Below are positions 24,659 through 34,420 of a stretch of 64,000 bases of DNA, piece by piece (within the stretch, counting starts at the first letter, position 1; each line of letters starts with the position of its first letter). The notes beneath the pieces were generated by a model, which saw only the letters and a list, made by a program, of their open reading frames with translations, was not told the DNA's origin and did not search any database. The stretch lies in assembly GCF_004123795.1 (NCBI RefSeq), contig NZ_MSSM01000005.1, positions 1-64,000 of the forward strand. The letters are read 5' to 3'. The position numbers and the translations under genes are program-made. The DNA is from Lacticaseibacillus chiayiensis (GTDB lineage Bacteria; Bacillota; Bacilli; Lactobacillales; Lactobacillaceae).

Positions 24659-26452
24659 CTAGTTCTTCGCTGTGCTGTTGCTGGTAACAGCAAGTTTGGC
24701 CCAGTTCAAGTAATTAGCTGATGCATAATCAACGCTTGCGTTCTTAACGCGTTTGTTAACCGGGAAGATTTCTTCACGATAAAGTGTTGGAATCGCAAAG
24801 GCTTCATCGTTGGCATATTTCTGCCATGCAATTAATGCCTTAGCACGGTATGCCGGATCCATGGCCTTCTGACCATCAATATTGTTCAGCAACTCAGTAT
24901 TCTTTTTAGAGACGAACCTTGTATAGTTAAACGGTGCCTTCTGTGAGAACAAATCCATTGGTGAAGGATCAGATGAAAGACTCCAAGCAGCCGCATAAAC
25001 ATCGACATTTTTATCATCATTTTGAATCTTATCATAGAAGGAGTTGAATTCGATTGGGCGACCCGTTGTTAACTTAACGCGCAAACCAATCTTCTTCCAT
25101 TGCTGAATGTAATCCTGTGCCAACGGTTGTGCCGTCGAACCACCAGCCATTGTTGCGAAGTGGATGGTTAGCTTCTTACCGTTAGGATCGGTTCGATAAC
25201 CATCTTTGCCCTTCTTATAGCCGGCTTTATCAAGTAAACTGTTGGCTTTCTTGATATTCAAGTCATAACCATTGATATTGGCATGTACATCTTTACCAAA
25301 GACAGGCGGAATCAAAGTTGTCGCGCGCGTCCGCGTACCGTTGTAGAACTTAGCCGCCACTTCATCATTGTTCAGTGCATAACCCATTGCCTGACGAAGA
25401 CTCTTATTCGCCATCTTCGCTTTTGGATTATAGACGTTTTCATTCTTGCTATTATCCCACTTGCCTAATTTGAAGCCGAGGTAATTATAGGCCAGCGATT
25501 GATGTCCAAGATTCTTATACCCGGAAATATTCTTCCATTCGTTATAAGAATCTGCAGGCATGCCGTAAACCACATCATACTTATGGTTCTTTAATGCAGA
25601 AGTAATAGAAGCAGACGAAACATTTTCAAAGGTAATTTTATCTAGCTTTGGTGCACCCCTCCAGTAATACTTGTTTGGAGTATATTGAACACTTTGCCCA
25701 GCAACAACCTTGCTAATCTTGTAAGGGCCAAAGAATAGCGGCTGTTTACGAACCTTATCGCTGGACTCTAACTTATTGAAGGCAATGTCGTGTAGATAGT
25801 GATACGGTGCTGCATTTTCAAGGAAATAACCATTTCCTGAAGTGTTAAACGAAGGCTTCATTTGTTTGAAGTGAATAACCATCGTATTACCATTATCACC
25901 TTTGGGCATCGTCAAGCCGGAAATGGAATCTGCTTTGCCATCATGATACTCGGTCAAACCTTCAATATTTTGAAGCGACTCAGTATACCGCTGACTCTTG
26001 GTACCTTTGTTAGCCATGATTTCATAAGCATAAACCAAATCACGAGCAACAACTGGTTGGCCATCTGACCACTTAACGTTTGGCTTAATGGTGATAGTGA
26101 TTGTCTTGGCATTATTATCCTGCTTCAAAGTTGCGGCACCATTGTTATTGAATTTGAACTTACTATTATAAGCAAATAGAGATTCAGAGGCAGGACCCAT
26201 GTAATCATAATCGTACTGATCAGTGTAGAGTTCTTCGTTGAAGACCCCCTTAAATGGTGAATCATCAACCACCGCAACATTGACATTGCCGCCTTTAACT
26301 GCCTTTGCAGTGTTGTTATAAGAGACTGGGAACTTCACCGCCTTATTAGCTGTGCTTGAGCTGGAGTTCGAACTCTTACTGCCACAAGCTACCAAGGTAA
26401 TCGACAGAGCGGTAGCGAGCGTGATCATTCCGAGCACAGAACGCTTTTTCAT
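24659..26452 (-). CDS. oppA: Oligopeptide ABC transporter substrate-binding lipoprotein
   Basis: A 597-aa extracellular binding protein (SBP family 5). The N-terminus MKKRSVLGMITLATALSITL is a lipoprotein signal with lipobox LVAC (Cys23), followed by a Ser/Asn-rich linker. Motifs such as KWSDGQPVVARDLVYAYE and NKSLRQAMGYALNNDEVAAK are typical. It captures oligopeptides, the main nitrogen source of dairy lactobacilli, for OppBCDF. It is last in oppDFBCA, with its own promoter and a CodY-like box upstream, which would allow more OppA than permease. Confidence 0.94.
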   Translation of the reverse strand: MKKRSVLGMITLATALSITLVACGSKSSNSSSSTANKAVKFPVSYNNTAKAVKGGNVNVAVVDDSPFKGVFNEELYTDQYDYDYMGPASESLFAYNSKFKFNNNGAATLKQDNNAKTITITIKPNVKWSDGQPVVARDLVYAYEIMANKGTKSQRYTESLQNIEGLTEYHDGKADSISGLTMPKGDNGNTMVIHFKQMKPSFNTSGNGYFLENAAPYHYLHDIAFNKLESSDKVRKQPLFFGPYKISKVVAGQSVQYTPNKYYWRGAPKLDKITFENVSSASITSALKNHKYDVVYGMPADSYNEWKNISGYKNLGHQSLAYNYLGFKLGKWDNSKNENVYNPKAKMANKSLRQAMGYALNNDEVAAKFYNGTRTRATTLIPPVFGKDVHANINGYDLNIKKANSLLDKAGYKKGKDGYRTDPNGKKLTIHFATMAGGSTAQPLAQDYIQQWKKIGLRVKLTTGRPIEFNSFYDKIQNDDKNVDVYAAAWSLSSDPSPMDLFSQKAPFNYTRFVSKKNTELLNNIDGQKAMDPAYRAKALIAWQKYANDEAFAIPTLYREEIFPVNKRVKNASVDYASANYLNWAKLAVTSNSTAKN

Positions 26453-26516
26453 ACTTTTTCCCCCTTCCGCGCCGTCATCGCAATATGTAAGCGAAGCAAC
26501 GCTTCATGTGAATTAA

Positions 26517-26546
26517 ATGATAGCATAATTAGAATGAAAAGGCCAA
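26517..26546 (-). promoter_or_regulatory. Candidate oppA promoter
   Basis: Minus strand TTGGCC, 18-base spacer, TATCAT, about 65 bases upstream of oppA. Confidence 0.45.
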
Positions 26547-26592
26547 TGGTTAGCCACAATTTTTTCTTTTTTTCTTCAAAAATAAAGAAAAT

Positions 26593-26627
26593 AAAGAGCC
26601 CCCTCGATTAACATTGGGCGTTTCTTT
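26593..26627 (-). terminator. Weak terminator-like hairpin between oppC and oppA
   Basis: Minus strand AAAGA..GCCC pairs with GGGC..TCTTT with bulges and is followed by a T-rich stretch. It may reduce read-through from oppDFBC into oppA. Confidence 0.35.
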
Positions 26628-26630
26628 ATA

Positions 26631-26645
26631 AATTTTCAGAAAACT
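26631..26645. promoter_or_regulatory. CodY box upstream of oppA
   Basis: AATTTTCAGAAAACT matches the CodY consensus AATTTTCWGAAAATT in 14 of 15 positions. It lies in the oppC-oppA gap, about 85 bases upstream of the proposed oppA promoter. CodY controls opp genes in related bacteria. Confidence 0.6.
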
Positions 26646-26655
26646 AAACAGATCA

Positions 26656-27567
26656 TCAGGCGCGACGCTGCCGTGAATCAGCCGCACGTCGCAGCGCCTG
26701 ACCGACAAAATTAATTGAGAGAGACAGCGTCAGCAGAACCAACACGGCCGGGAACCAGACCCACCAGCGATTAAAGATCAAATCAGGATTCGATGCATAA
26801 CCGATCAAGGTCCCTAAACTTGGTGTTTGCATCGGCAATCCAAAGCCTAAGAAAGATAGAGCAGTTTCGATTCCGATAGAACTGGCGATCGTCAGTGTCA
26901 AGTCGGTGATAATCAACGAACTAATATTAGGCAAAACACCAGTAAACATAATTTTAAAATCAGATGTTCCTGACGTTTTTGATGCCATAACATATTCACT
27001 TCGCGCTTCAGACAGCACCAAGGATCGCATCAGTCGTGTTGTCGTCATCCAGTAGAAGGCTGACATGATGAGGATAATGCTAATAACGTTATACTGCGGG
27101 ACGATTGTAACTAACACAATGATAACCAGTAACGATGGAATAATCATCCAAAAGTCAACCAATCGCATAATCACGGCATCAATCCAACCGCCGAAATAAC
27201 CAGAAATTGTTCCAAGAACAACCCCGACAAACTCGATAATCAATGCGACGGAAATCCCAATGGTAATCGAGTTGCGGGCAGCGAAGAACAGATATTTGAA
27301 CATATCGCGCCCGCCTTCATCAGTGCCGAGAATATATCCATTGACGCCAGGTGCTGTATAACGATCCATAATGTTAACTTGCGTAGCACCGCCAACGTTA
27401 AACACCATGGAACCGATAAACGAAGCGAGGATAATGACGATTGCCAAGATTAGTGAGACGACTGCCACTTTATCTTTACGAAATTCATTCACGATCACCT
27501 TGAAGTTAGAAGGCGATTGTTCAATTTTTGTGGTGTTAGCCGCCACTTCATTTGCATTGTTTTGCAT
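26656..27567 (-). CDS. oppC: Oligopeptide ABC transporter permease OppC
   Basis: A 303-aa inner membrane permease with about six helices. An N-terminal cytoplasmic tail (MQNNANEVAANTTKIEQSPS) precedes the first helix, and the conserved cytoplasmic loop with the EAA-type motif reads VLSEARSEYVMASKTSGTSD. GTDEGGRDMFKYLFFAARNS is typical of OppC/DppC. ATG 27567 follows GGTGGGG; the frame extends upstream without an RBS. It pairs with OppB to form the channel. Confidence 0.94.
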   Translation of the reverse strand: MQNNANEVAANTTKIEQSPSNFKVIVNEFRKDKVAVVSLILAIVIILASFIGSMVFNVGGATQVNIMDRYTAPGVNGYILGTDEGGRDMFKYLFFAARNSITIGISVALIIEFVGVVLGTISGYFGGWIDAVIMRLVDFWMIIPSLLVIIVLVTIVPQYNVISIILIMSAFYWMTTTRLMRSLVLSEARSEYVMASKTSGTSDFKIMFTGVLPNISSLIITDLTLTIASSIGIETALSFLGFGLPMQTPSLGTLIGYASNPDLIFNRWWVWFPAVLVLLTLSLSINFVGQALRRAADSRQRRA

Positions 27568-27583
27568 AAACTTTCCCCACCTT

Positions 27584-28546
27584 CTATTCGATCCGGATCC
27601 GCGGATCCACAATACTCATGATGATGTCTGACAGCAAGTTGCCAAGCAGCGTCAGGAAGCCGAACAAAAGCACTAGCGAGATAACTACCGGATAATCGCG
27701 GCTAGTCATCGAGGAAACAAAAAGTTGCCCCATTCCCGGGTAACTGAAGACCGTTTCTAATATTACCGAGCCACCGAGCAGGCTGGTAATCTGATTGCCC
27801 ATGAACGCCGCAATCGGCAATAAGGAATTACGCAGAATATGTTTATTGAAAATGACGCGATCCGGCACCCCTTTAGAACGAGCGGTTCGAACAAAATCCT
27901 GGTTGGTATTATCAATGACCCCTGTACGTAGATACTGAATCGTACTTGGCGTCGTGATAATGCCCGCCACTAACGCCGGCAAGATCATATGATAAATCCG
28001 ATCCCAGACGTAACCCAGTGTTCCCGGATTATACGTTGACGACACGCTCCCCCCAGTTGGAAACCACTGCAAGAAGAAACCAAAGAAAATGAGCGCTAAC
28101 AAGTAGAAAACAAAAGGTGGAACAGCCATTAAGATGAACGATGTAACCGAAATTGCAGAATCTCGCTTGCTACCTTCATAACGACCGGCAATCACACCAG
28201 CTGGAATAGCGATAACGTAAAGAATTACGGTGGACATCAACGCCAACCAAAATGTATTCACAGCCCGTTCACCGATCAGTCCGGTAACTGACCGTTTATA
28301 TACGAAACTCTGACCCAAATCTCCGTGGAGCATGTTGCCAACCCAACTGGCATACTGAATATACCACGGGTTATTTAAACCATACTGCTGACGCAAGGCC
28401 GCCATCTGCGCAGCGCTCTGCCCTTGTTGAAAACTACCGGATAACGGATCCCCCGGCATCATTTTCGCGAGGATAAAAACCAGAACGCTCAACAAAAACA
28501 GTTGCGGGATCATGATTAAGATCCGGCGTAGAATTGTTTTCCACAT
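27584..28546 (-). CDS. oppB: Oligopeptide ABC transporter permease OppB
   Basis: A 320-aa permease with an N-terminal helix (ILIMIPQLFLLSVLVFILAK) followed by the MPGDPL motif of the OppB/DppB family, five further helices and the loop DFVRTARSKGVPDRVIFNKH that contacts the ATPases. Its ATG overlaps the oppF stop (TAATG). It is followed by oppC after 16 bases. Confidence 0.95.
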   Translation of the reverse strand: MWKTILRRILIMIPQLFLLSVLVFILAKMMPGDPLSGSFQQGQSAAQMAALRQQYGLNNPWYIQYASWVGNMLHGDLGQSFVYKRSVTGLIGERAVNTFWLALMSTVILYVIAIPAGVIAGRYEGSKRDSAISVTSFILMAVPPFVFYLLALIFFGFFLQWFPTGGSVSSTYNPGTLGYVWDRIYHMILPALVAGIITTPSTIQYLRTGVIDNTNQDFVRTARSKGVPDRVIFNKHILRNSLLPIAAFMGNQITSLLGGSVILETVFSYPGMGQLFVSSMTSRDYPVVISLVLLFGFLTLLGNLLSDIIMSIVDPRIRIE

Positions 28547-29499
28547 TAATCATGCACTCCCTTCATTGTTGAATCTGGCAGCGCAACGGAATGGGTATCG
28601 GAAATCTTCTGGAGATTCAAAACGCGGCCTTCCTTGGAATAATATTTTGATTCTTCTTCTTTAAAGATGCGTTCAACTTCGCGCCGATGTTCTTTGTTCT
28701 TTTCGCGATCATCCGGATTGACATCAGGAATTGCCGACAAAAGACGTTTCGTGTAAATATGCTGCGGGTGATTATAAATATCTTCGCGAGTTCCGATTTC
28801 AACGAATCGTCCCCGGTGCATGATCGCCATCTTTTTACACATATGTTTCACAACACCTAAGTCATGTGAGATGAACAAGTACGAAATGTTGTATTCTTCC
28901 TGAATGCGTTTCATAAAGTTCAACACTTGTGCTTGAACGGACAGATCCAGAGCCGATACAGGTTCATCGGCAACAATGAGCTTAGGATTCGTCGCCATGG
29001 CTCGGGCAACCCCGATCCGCTGACGCTGACCACCGGAAAATTCGTGCGGATACTTGTACAAGGCATCACTCGGCATCCCAACAATATCCAGCAGTTCCTG
29101 AACGCGATGCCGCTCCTCGTCTTTGGTCAAGTTTTGAAAATTACGAATCGGTTCTGCAATGATATCTTCAATTCGCTTACGGGGATTCAAGCTGGACAGT
29201 GAATCCTGAAAGATCATCTGCACATCCTTGTTATATTGCATGTGCTTGCGAACGCTACGTTTGGTGATGTCCTGACCCTTGTACATGATCGAACCAGACG
29301 TCACCGGTTCAAGTCCGACAATTGCCTTGCCTGTCGTTGACTTACCGGAGCCGGATTCGCCAATCAGTCCATATGTTTCCCCTTGTTCAATGTCAAAATC
29401 GATCCCATCAACTGCCAGCACATGATCTGTCACGCGGTTAAAGAAGCCAGAACGAATGGGATAATGGATCTTTAGATTTCTTACTTCAATCATTGCCAT
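28546..29499 (-). CDS. oppF: Oligopeptide ABC transporter ATPase OppF
   Basis: A 317-aa ATPase with Walker [11 protein letters not shown]-loop MIFQDSLSSLNPRKRI, signature FSGGQRQR, Walker B LIVADEPVSALD and the C-terminal oligopeptide-type extension (HPQHIYTKRLLSAIPDVNPD). It works as a heterodimer with OppD. The start is ATG 29499 behind AAAGGTGAG, three bases after the oppD stop codon. Confidence 0.95.
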   Translation of the reverse strand: MAMIEVRNLKIHYPIRSGFFNRVTDHVLAVDGIDFDIEQGETYGLIGESGSGKSTTGKAIVGLEPVTSGSIMYKGQDITKRSVRKHMQYNKDVQMIFQDSLSSLNPRKRIEDIIAEPIRNFQNLTKDEERHRVQELLDIVGMPSDALYKYPHEFSGGQRQRIGVARAMATNPKLIVADEPVSALDLSVQAQVLNFMKRIQEEYNISYLFISHDLGVVKHMCKKMAIMHRGRFVEIGTREDIYNHPQHIYTKRLLSAIPDVNPDDREKNKEHRREVERIFKEEESKYYSKEGRVLNLQKISDTHSVALPDSTMKGVHD

Positions 29500-29501
29500 A
29501 A

Positions 29502-30524
29502 TTACTCACCTTTTTCAGCCGCTTGGTCGTCATCCGGAAAATAGAAGTCTTTGTAGCACGTGCATTGAACAAAATGATCAGGTGCGACTTCATGCATGGT
29601 CGGATGCTCTTCGTGAGCAGATGCCGGAATCCATGGAATTCGTGGAGCAAATCGGCAGCCTTTCATCTGCATATTTTTCAATGACGGTACCACGCCTTGA
29701 ATAACGTGTAACTCGTCATCATCAGACTCGGCTTGCGGCATTGAGCGCAACAGACTACGCGTATACGGGTGGGTCGGATGTTTGAAGACATCCATCACCG
29801 TGCCGCTTTCGACAATCTGCCCTGCATACATCACCGCCACGCGATCAGCGGTTTCGGCAACAACGCCAAGGTCATGGGTAATTAAAATAATGCCTGAATG
29901 CATTTCTCGCTGAATGTCTTCCAAGAGATCCAGAATTTGTGCCTGAATCGTAACATCCAAAGCGGTAGTTGGTTCATCAGCAATGATAATTGGTGGTTTG
30001 CAGGCAATCGCAATGGCAATCACAATCCGCTGCCGCATCCCGCCAGATAGTTCATGCGGATAAGAACGCGCTGTTCGTTTAGGATTAGGAATGCCAACTT
30101 GACTCAGCAGTTCCAATACCCGTTTATCGCGTTCTTCCTTGTTCATCTTGGTATGGTAAACCAGTGTCTCTTCAATTTGCTCGCCAATCCGCATTAACGG
30201 ATTCAACGCAGCTAAAGGGTCTTGGAAAATCATGCCAATATCCTTACCGCGAATCCGATCAAACAGGGTTTCATTTAACCCGACCAGATTCAGGTTGTTA
30301 TACAAAATATCACCAGTCACTTTTGTATTACGCATATCATGAAGCCCGATAATACTGGTGGCCAAAGTACTTTTGCCGGAGCCTGATTCACCTACAATCG
30401 CCAGAATCTCATCTTTTCGTAACGTGATGCTGACATCATCGACAGCATCATAAAAAGCATCTCCAAGTCTGAATCCGGTGTGCAGATGTTGCACATCTAG
30501 CAGCAAATCTTCAGGTTTATCCAA
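29502..30524 (-). CDS. oppD: Oligopeptide ABC transporter ATPase OppD
   Basis: A 340-aa ATPase with Walker [11 protein letters not shown]-loop [12 protein letters not shown], signature LSGGMRQR, Walker [13 protein letters not shown] and a C-terminal Cys-containing extension ([10 protein letters not shown] ... [10 protein letters not shown]) usual for OppD/DppD. The open frame begins 35 codons upstream, but TTG 30524 ([10 protein letters not shown]) follows GAGGAGG by seven bases and gives the normal length. First gene of oppDFBCA. Confidence 0.94.
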   Translation of the reverse strand: MDKPEDLLLDVQHLHTGFRLGDAFYDAVDDVSITLRKDEILAIVGESGSGKSTLATSIIGLHDMRNTKVTGDILYNNLNLVGLNETLFDRIRGKDIGMIFQDPLAALNPLMRIGEQIEETLVYHTKMNKEERDKRVLELLSQVGIPNPKRTARSYPHELSGGMRQRIVIAIAIACKPPIIIADEPTTALDVTIQAQILDLLEDIQREMHSGIILITHDLGVVAETADRVAVMYAGQIVESGTVMDVFKHPTHPYTRSLLRSMPQAESDDDELHVIQGVVPSLKNMQMKGCRFAPRIPWIPASAHEEHPTMHEVAPDHFVQCTCYKDFYFPDDDQAAEKGE

Positions 30525-30595
30525 ACGAACTCCTCCTCGTTGCGTTCCTGACGCAAGATTAAAACAAGATGAGATTTTTGAAATAATTGTCTCTA

Positions 30596-30624
30596 AGTAT
30601 AAAGAAATTATAGTAGTTATGCAA
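30596..30624 (-). promoter_or_regulatory. opp operon promoter
   Basis: Minus strand TTGCAT, 17-base spacer, TATACT, about 70 bases upstream of oppD. The remaining spacer up to 30892 (about 270 bases) shows no convincing gene. Confidence 0.65.
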
Positions 30625-30892
30625 GCCAAAATTGCGTCCCAACGCGATTAAAACGTGAAATTTGCGGTTGAATTCATCTTCGCTTCACGCACAAGGCGGG
30701 GGACTTTAAGGAAAAAACATCATCCTCAACATGATGTTGCAAACTGATCATATCAGAAAATCCGGCTACTTTGAAGAAAACGTCCTTTCTTTGGATGTGA
30801 CTGATGAGAACAAAAAAATTAGCAAATCTCCGGATTTCATGAATTGACTTAGGCCATCTGAAGACTATGTCGCCTGCTTTAAATAGCAAAAT

Positions 30893-30915
30893 AAAAAGCC
30901 GCCATCACTGGCAGC
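30893..30915 (-). terminator. Terminator after acpP
   Basis: Minus strand GCTGCC-AGTGAT-GGCGGC followed by TTTTTA, twelve bases after the acpP stop. Confidence 0.82.
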
Positions 30916-30926
30916 TCGCAAAGTCA

Positions 30927-31169
30927 TTATTTTTGATGTGTTTTGATATAATCAACCGCATCTTGAACCGTTTGGATCTTTTCTGCATCGTCGTCTGGAA
31001 TTTCTGCGCCGAATGCATCTTCGAGTTCCAAAACAAATTCGACAATATCAATCGAATCTGCATCAAGGTCTTGCTTGAAATTCAAGCTTGGACTGATTTT
31101 GTCAGGGCTTAATTGAAAATGATCCTGAATCAAGCCTGCGATCTTTTGATAAATTTCGTCTTCACTCAT
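30927..31169 (-). CDS. acpP: Acyl carrier protein
   Basis: An acidic 80-aa carrier protein. The phosphopantetheine attachment Ser lies in DLDADSIDIVEFVLELED, a DSI variant of the usual DSL. ATG 31169 (MSEDEIYQKI) follows GGAGGAG; the frame extends eight codons further without RBS. It follows plsX, as in other Firmicutes, but the usual downstream neighbour rnc is displaced by the opp operon. It may serve PlsX acyl transfer rather than the main fab cluster. Confidence 0.92.
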   Translation of the reverse strand: MSEDEIYQKIAGLIQDHFQLSPDKISPSLNFKQDLDADSIDIVEFVLELEDAFGAEIPDDDAEKIQTVQDAVDYIKTHQK

Positions 31170-31222
31170 GCCGCTCCTCCATTCATTTGCCAATTTAGTT
31201 TACTTGTTTCCGACGCGCTTGT

Positions 31223-32248
31223 CTACGCTTTGTCGGTGGTCTTCGCTTCGGCAACTTCAGGGTGAGCGTCAAAATAATCCACCACTTTGGCTACCGTGCC
31301 ATTCTTAACCATTTTGGCTGTCTGCAACAAGGTGTAATAAACCGTGTCAGCATCAGCCGCGCCGTGAGCCTTGACCAACGGGGCTTTAAGTCCAAGCAAG
31401 ACGGCGCCGCCATAAGAAGAGATGTCGAAGGTCTGCGCCATTGACTTAAGGTTGTTTTTCAAAAACAGACCACCTAATTTTCCAGAAATCCCACCATCAT
31501 AAATGGCACCCTTTAACATGTGCATGACAGTACGAACAGTGCCTTCAATTGCTTTCAACGTTGCGTTACCAGTAAAGCCGTCGGTGACGACGACATCGGC
31601 AGGTCCATTGAGAATATCACTGGACTCGACGTTGCCCACGAAGTTAATTCCGGGGGCCGCAGCCAAAAGATCGTGCGCTTCTTGGTGCAACTTGTCACCT
31701 TTGTTTGCTTCTGTGCCGTTGTTTAGCAAACCCACGCGTGGATTGTTGACGCCGCGGACATCTTTGGCGTAGTAACTTCCCATGATCGCGTATTGCAACA
31801 AGTGATACGGACGGTTTTCCGCATTGGCGCCGACATCCAACATCACAAAGCCTTTGCCGTCAACAGTCGGGAACGTTGGCAACAAGCCCGGCCGTTCAAT
31901 AGCGTGTATCCGGCCGATAATGAATAAACCTGCTGCTAACAGTGCACCGGTAGAACCGAGCGAAACCATTGCGGCCGCTTCACCCTGTTTGACTGCCTGA
32001 GCCGCCAACACCATGGAAGCTTGCTTCTTGCGCCGAATTGCCCGAACCGGTTCATCGTCACTGTTGATCTTTTCGGCTGTATGCACAATCGTCAGCCGAT
32101 CCTGGTTATGAATCAAAGGTTTGATTTTGGCTTCATCCCCATAAAGGATAAATTCCAAATCGGCGTCATGGTCGCGCGCCTTTTCCGTTCCGGCAATCAC
32201 AACTTCCGGCGCATGGTCACCGCCCATTGCATCAATTGCAATTTTCAT
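31223..32248 (-). CDS. plsX: Phosphate acyltransferase PlsX
   Basis: PlsX makes acyl-phosphate from acyl-ACP for the PlsY step of phospholipid synthesis. The 341-aa protein begins [20 protein letters not shown] and contains [39 protein letters not shown] and [20 protein letters not shown], all PlsX signatures. It lies 24 bases after recG and 53 before acpP. Confidence 0.96.
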   Translation of the reverse strand: MKIAIDAMGGDHAPEVVIAGTEKARDHDADLEFILYGDEAKIKPLIHNQDRLTIVHTAEKINSDDEPVRAIRRKKQASMVLAAQAVKQGEAAAMVSLGSTGALLAAGLFIIGRIHAIERPGLLPTFPTVDGKGFVMLDVGANAENRPYHLLQYAIMGSYYAKDVRGVNNPRVGLLNNGTEANKGDKLHQEAHDLLAAAPGINFVGNVESSDILNGPADVVVTDGFTGNATLKAIEGTVRTVMHMLKGAIYDGGISGKLGGLFLKNNLKSMAQTFDISSYGGAVLLGLKAPLVKAHGAADADTVYYTLLQTAKMVKNGTVAKVVDYFDAHPEVAEAKTTDKA

Positions 32249-32271
32249 AAAATCTTTCTTTCCTTTCGCAT

Positions 32272-34311
32272 TTAATCCAAACTGCCGGTCATCTGCCGAC
32301 TAGCTGCCAAATAAGCGGCTAGCGGTTGATGTTCAGGGTCCAGCAAGTGCGGATCAGTTTTAAAAATCCGGGCCACAATCTGTTGAGCAGCTTCCAGCGT
32401 TGGAAAATCCCCGACAGGATCAGCCACTTTAAATTCCGGCAGCCCTGACTGCTTATCTCCAAAAATATCACCCGAACCGCGCATTTCCAAATCTTTTTGG
32501 GCTAATAAAAAGCCGTCATTGGTTTTGGTCATGATTTGCATGCGCGCAATCCCTTGCTCATTTTTAGGGTCAGCAATCAACAAACACTGCGCTGCCTTGC
32601 TGCCACGACCCACCCTGCCACGAAGTTGATGAAGTTGCGATAGGCCAAAACGATCGGCATCGAAAATGGCCATCACCGTCGCATTGGGTACATCCACCCC
32701 AACTTCAACCACCGTCGTTGACACCAGCACCGCAATGTCACCCTGGCTAAACGACCGCATGATCTGGTCTTTTTCGTCCGACTTCATTTTGCCGTGCAAC
32801 AACGCAACCTGTCCAAGATTGCCAACCGCTTTTTGCATATCTGCAAAAAGCTGCTCGGCATTTTGCAGGTCAATTTTTTCCGATTCCGCAATCAGCGGGG
32901 TAATGGCAAAAACCTGACTTCCTGCCTGCACCTGGCTGCGGATCAGCCGGTATACCTGACCGACTTGGTTCTTGCGCAGCCAGGTGGTCGTGATCGGCTT
33001 ACGTCCGGCCGGCAATTCATCAATGGTGGAAACGTCCATTTCCCCATAAGCCGTAATCGCCAGGGTTCTAGGAATTGGCGTTGCCGTCATGGACAATAAA
33101 TCGGGTTTCTGGCCTTTTTCCTGAAGCACTTTACGCTGATTGACACCAAAACGATGCTGCTCATCGATCACTACCAACCCCAAGGCTTTAAAATCAACGC
33201 CTTTTTGAATCAACGCATGGGTGCCGATGATCAGATTAACCGTGCCCATTCGGAGATCGGCCAGCAATTCGCGTCGCCTTTTCGCGGTTGTCGACCCTGT
33301 TAAAAGCCCCAGCTTAACCGGAAAATCGGCGAAAAGTTTCTGCAACTTGGCAAAATGCTGCTCCGCCAACACTTCAGTCGGCACCATCAAAGCAGCCTGA
33401 TAGCCGGCCGTGACTGCCGCATACAGAACAATGGCTGCGACAATCGTTTTCCCGCTGCCTACATCGCCTTGCAACAGCCGATTCATATGATTGGGCCGAC
33501 GCATATCGGCACAGATTTCATTCACTACCCGTTTTTGCGCGTTGGTCAATGAAAACGGCAGTGTTGCAATCAATGCGCGCAACGCCTGATTGTCATACGG
33601 AATGGCAAGACCGTTGCTGCTATTGGTATTAAGCTGTTTAAGTGCTTGAATTTGCAGTTGAAACAGGAAAAATTCGCGAAAAACACCGGTTCGGCGCGCC
33701 GCCTTGGCTTCCTGCGGTGTGTCGGGAAAATGCATGCCATGTACCAGCTGTTCATCCGTCATTAACCGATAATGCTCACGAATGCTAGCAGGAATCAGGT
33801 CATGGATATGCTGATGATCACGCGCCCACGCCGCTTTAATCAGGTCAAGCAACGTACCCATCCGGATGTTTTTATTCACGGTATAAATCGCTGCCATGGA
33901 TGGCTGATCCTGTGACTGGGTGGCCAGAATTTTCATACCGGTCAGACTGCGGCGCTGGGCATCCCACTTGCCAAAAATTGCTGCTTCGTCACCCATCTGA
34001 AAACGATCTTTTAACCACGGCTGATTGAAGAAAGTGACCAGAATGACGCTGCGTTCGACCTGTAGCTTGACATTCACCCGGCTGCGGTGCGGACCAAAAC
34101 GGCTAATGACAGGATCAGCCACCACGACGCCTTTGATTGTCAGCTTTTCTTGATCGGCTGCTTCCGCAAGGTCTTTAACTTTAAGGTCATCATAACGATA
34201 CGGAAAATAAAAAAGGACATCGCCGACCGTATGAATGCCTAAACTGGCCAAGCCTTCTTCACGCTTAGGACCGACTCCAGGCAAAACGCTAACTGGGTCC
34301 GTGAGCGCCAT
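32272..34311 (-). CDS. recG: ATP-dependent DNA helicase RecG
   Basis: RecG remodels stalled forks and Holliday junctions. The 679-aa protein has the N-terminal wedge/OB domain ([20 protein letters not shown]), Walker [19 protein letters not shown] (DEQH box), [13 protein letters not shown], and motifs V/VI ([29 protein letters not shown]). Three consecutive ATGs follow the RBS; the third (34311) has the proper seven-base spacing from GGAGG. Confidence 0.96.
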   Translation of the reverse strand: MALTDPVSVLPGVGPKREEGLASLGIHTVGDVLFYFPYRYDDLKVKDLAEAADQEKLTIKGVVVADPVISRFGPHRSRVNVKLQVERSVILVTFFNQPWLKDRFQMGDEAAIFGKWDAQRRSLTGMKILATQSQDQPSMAAIYTVNKNIRMGTLLDLIKAAWARDHQHIHDLIPASIREHYRLMTDEQLVHGMHFPDTPQEAKAARRTGVFREFFLFQLQIQALKQLNTNSSNGLAIPYDNQALRALIATLPFSLTNAQKRVVNEICADMRRPNHMNRLLQGDVGSGKTIVAAIVLYAAVTAGYQAALMVPTEVLAEQHFAKLQKLFADFPVKLGLLTGSTTAKRRRELLADLRMGTVNLIIGTHALIQKGVDFKALGLVVIDEQHRFGVNQRKVLQEKGQKPDLLSMTATPIPRTLAITAYGEMDVSTIDELPAGRKPITTTWLRKNQVGQVYRLIRSQVQAGSQVFAITPLIAESEKIDLQNAEQLFADMQKAVGNLGQVALLHGKMKSDEKDQIMRSFSQGDIAVLVSTTVVEVGVDVPNATVMAIFDADRFGLSQLHQLRGRVGRGSKAAQCLLIADPKNEQGIARMQIMTKTNDGFLLAQKDLEMRGSGDIFGDKQSGLPEFKVADPVGDFPTLEAAQQIVARIFKTDPHLLDPEHQPLAAYLAASRQMTGSLD

Positions 34312-34373
34312 CATCATCCCTCCTTTCGCAATAAGCCGGCAAACGATAAAACAGGCTTACCTGTTCATGTCGC

Positions 34374-34399
34374 AAAAAAGTGCCCCGCATGCGGGACAC
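34374..34399 (-). terminator. Terminator after fakA
   Basis: Minus strand GTGTCCCGC-AT-GCGGGGCAC followed by six T. It separates fakA from recG-plsX-acpP. Confidence 0.85.
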
Positions 34400-34420
34400 C
34401 TTGGCAATAAAGCAACTTGT

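Noticed and set aside
30573-30587. Second CodY-like site near the opp promoter
   Set aside because: Only about 11 of 15 positions match, which is not better than chance in AT-rich DNA.
30674-30889. Minus-strand ORF of 71 codons in the oppD-acpP gap
   Set aside because: No ribosome binding site, no family motif, and a composition unlike its neighbours; the gap is better explained by the opp promoter and the acpP terminator.
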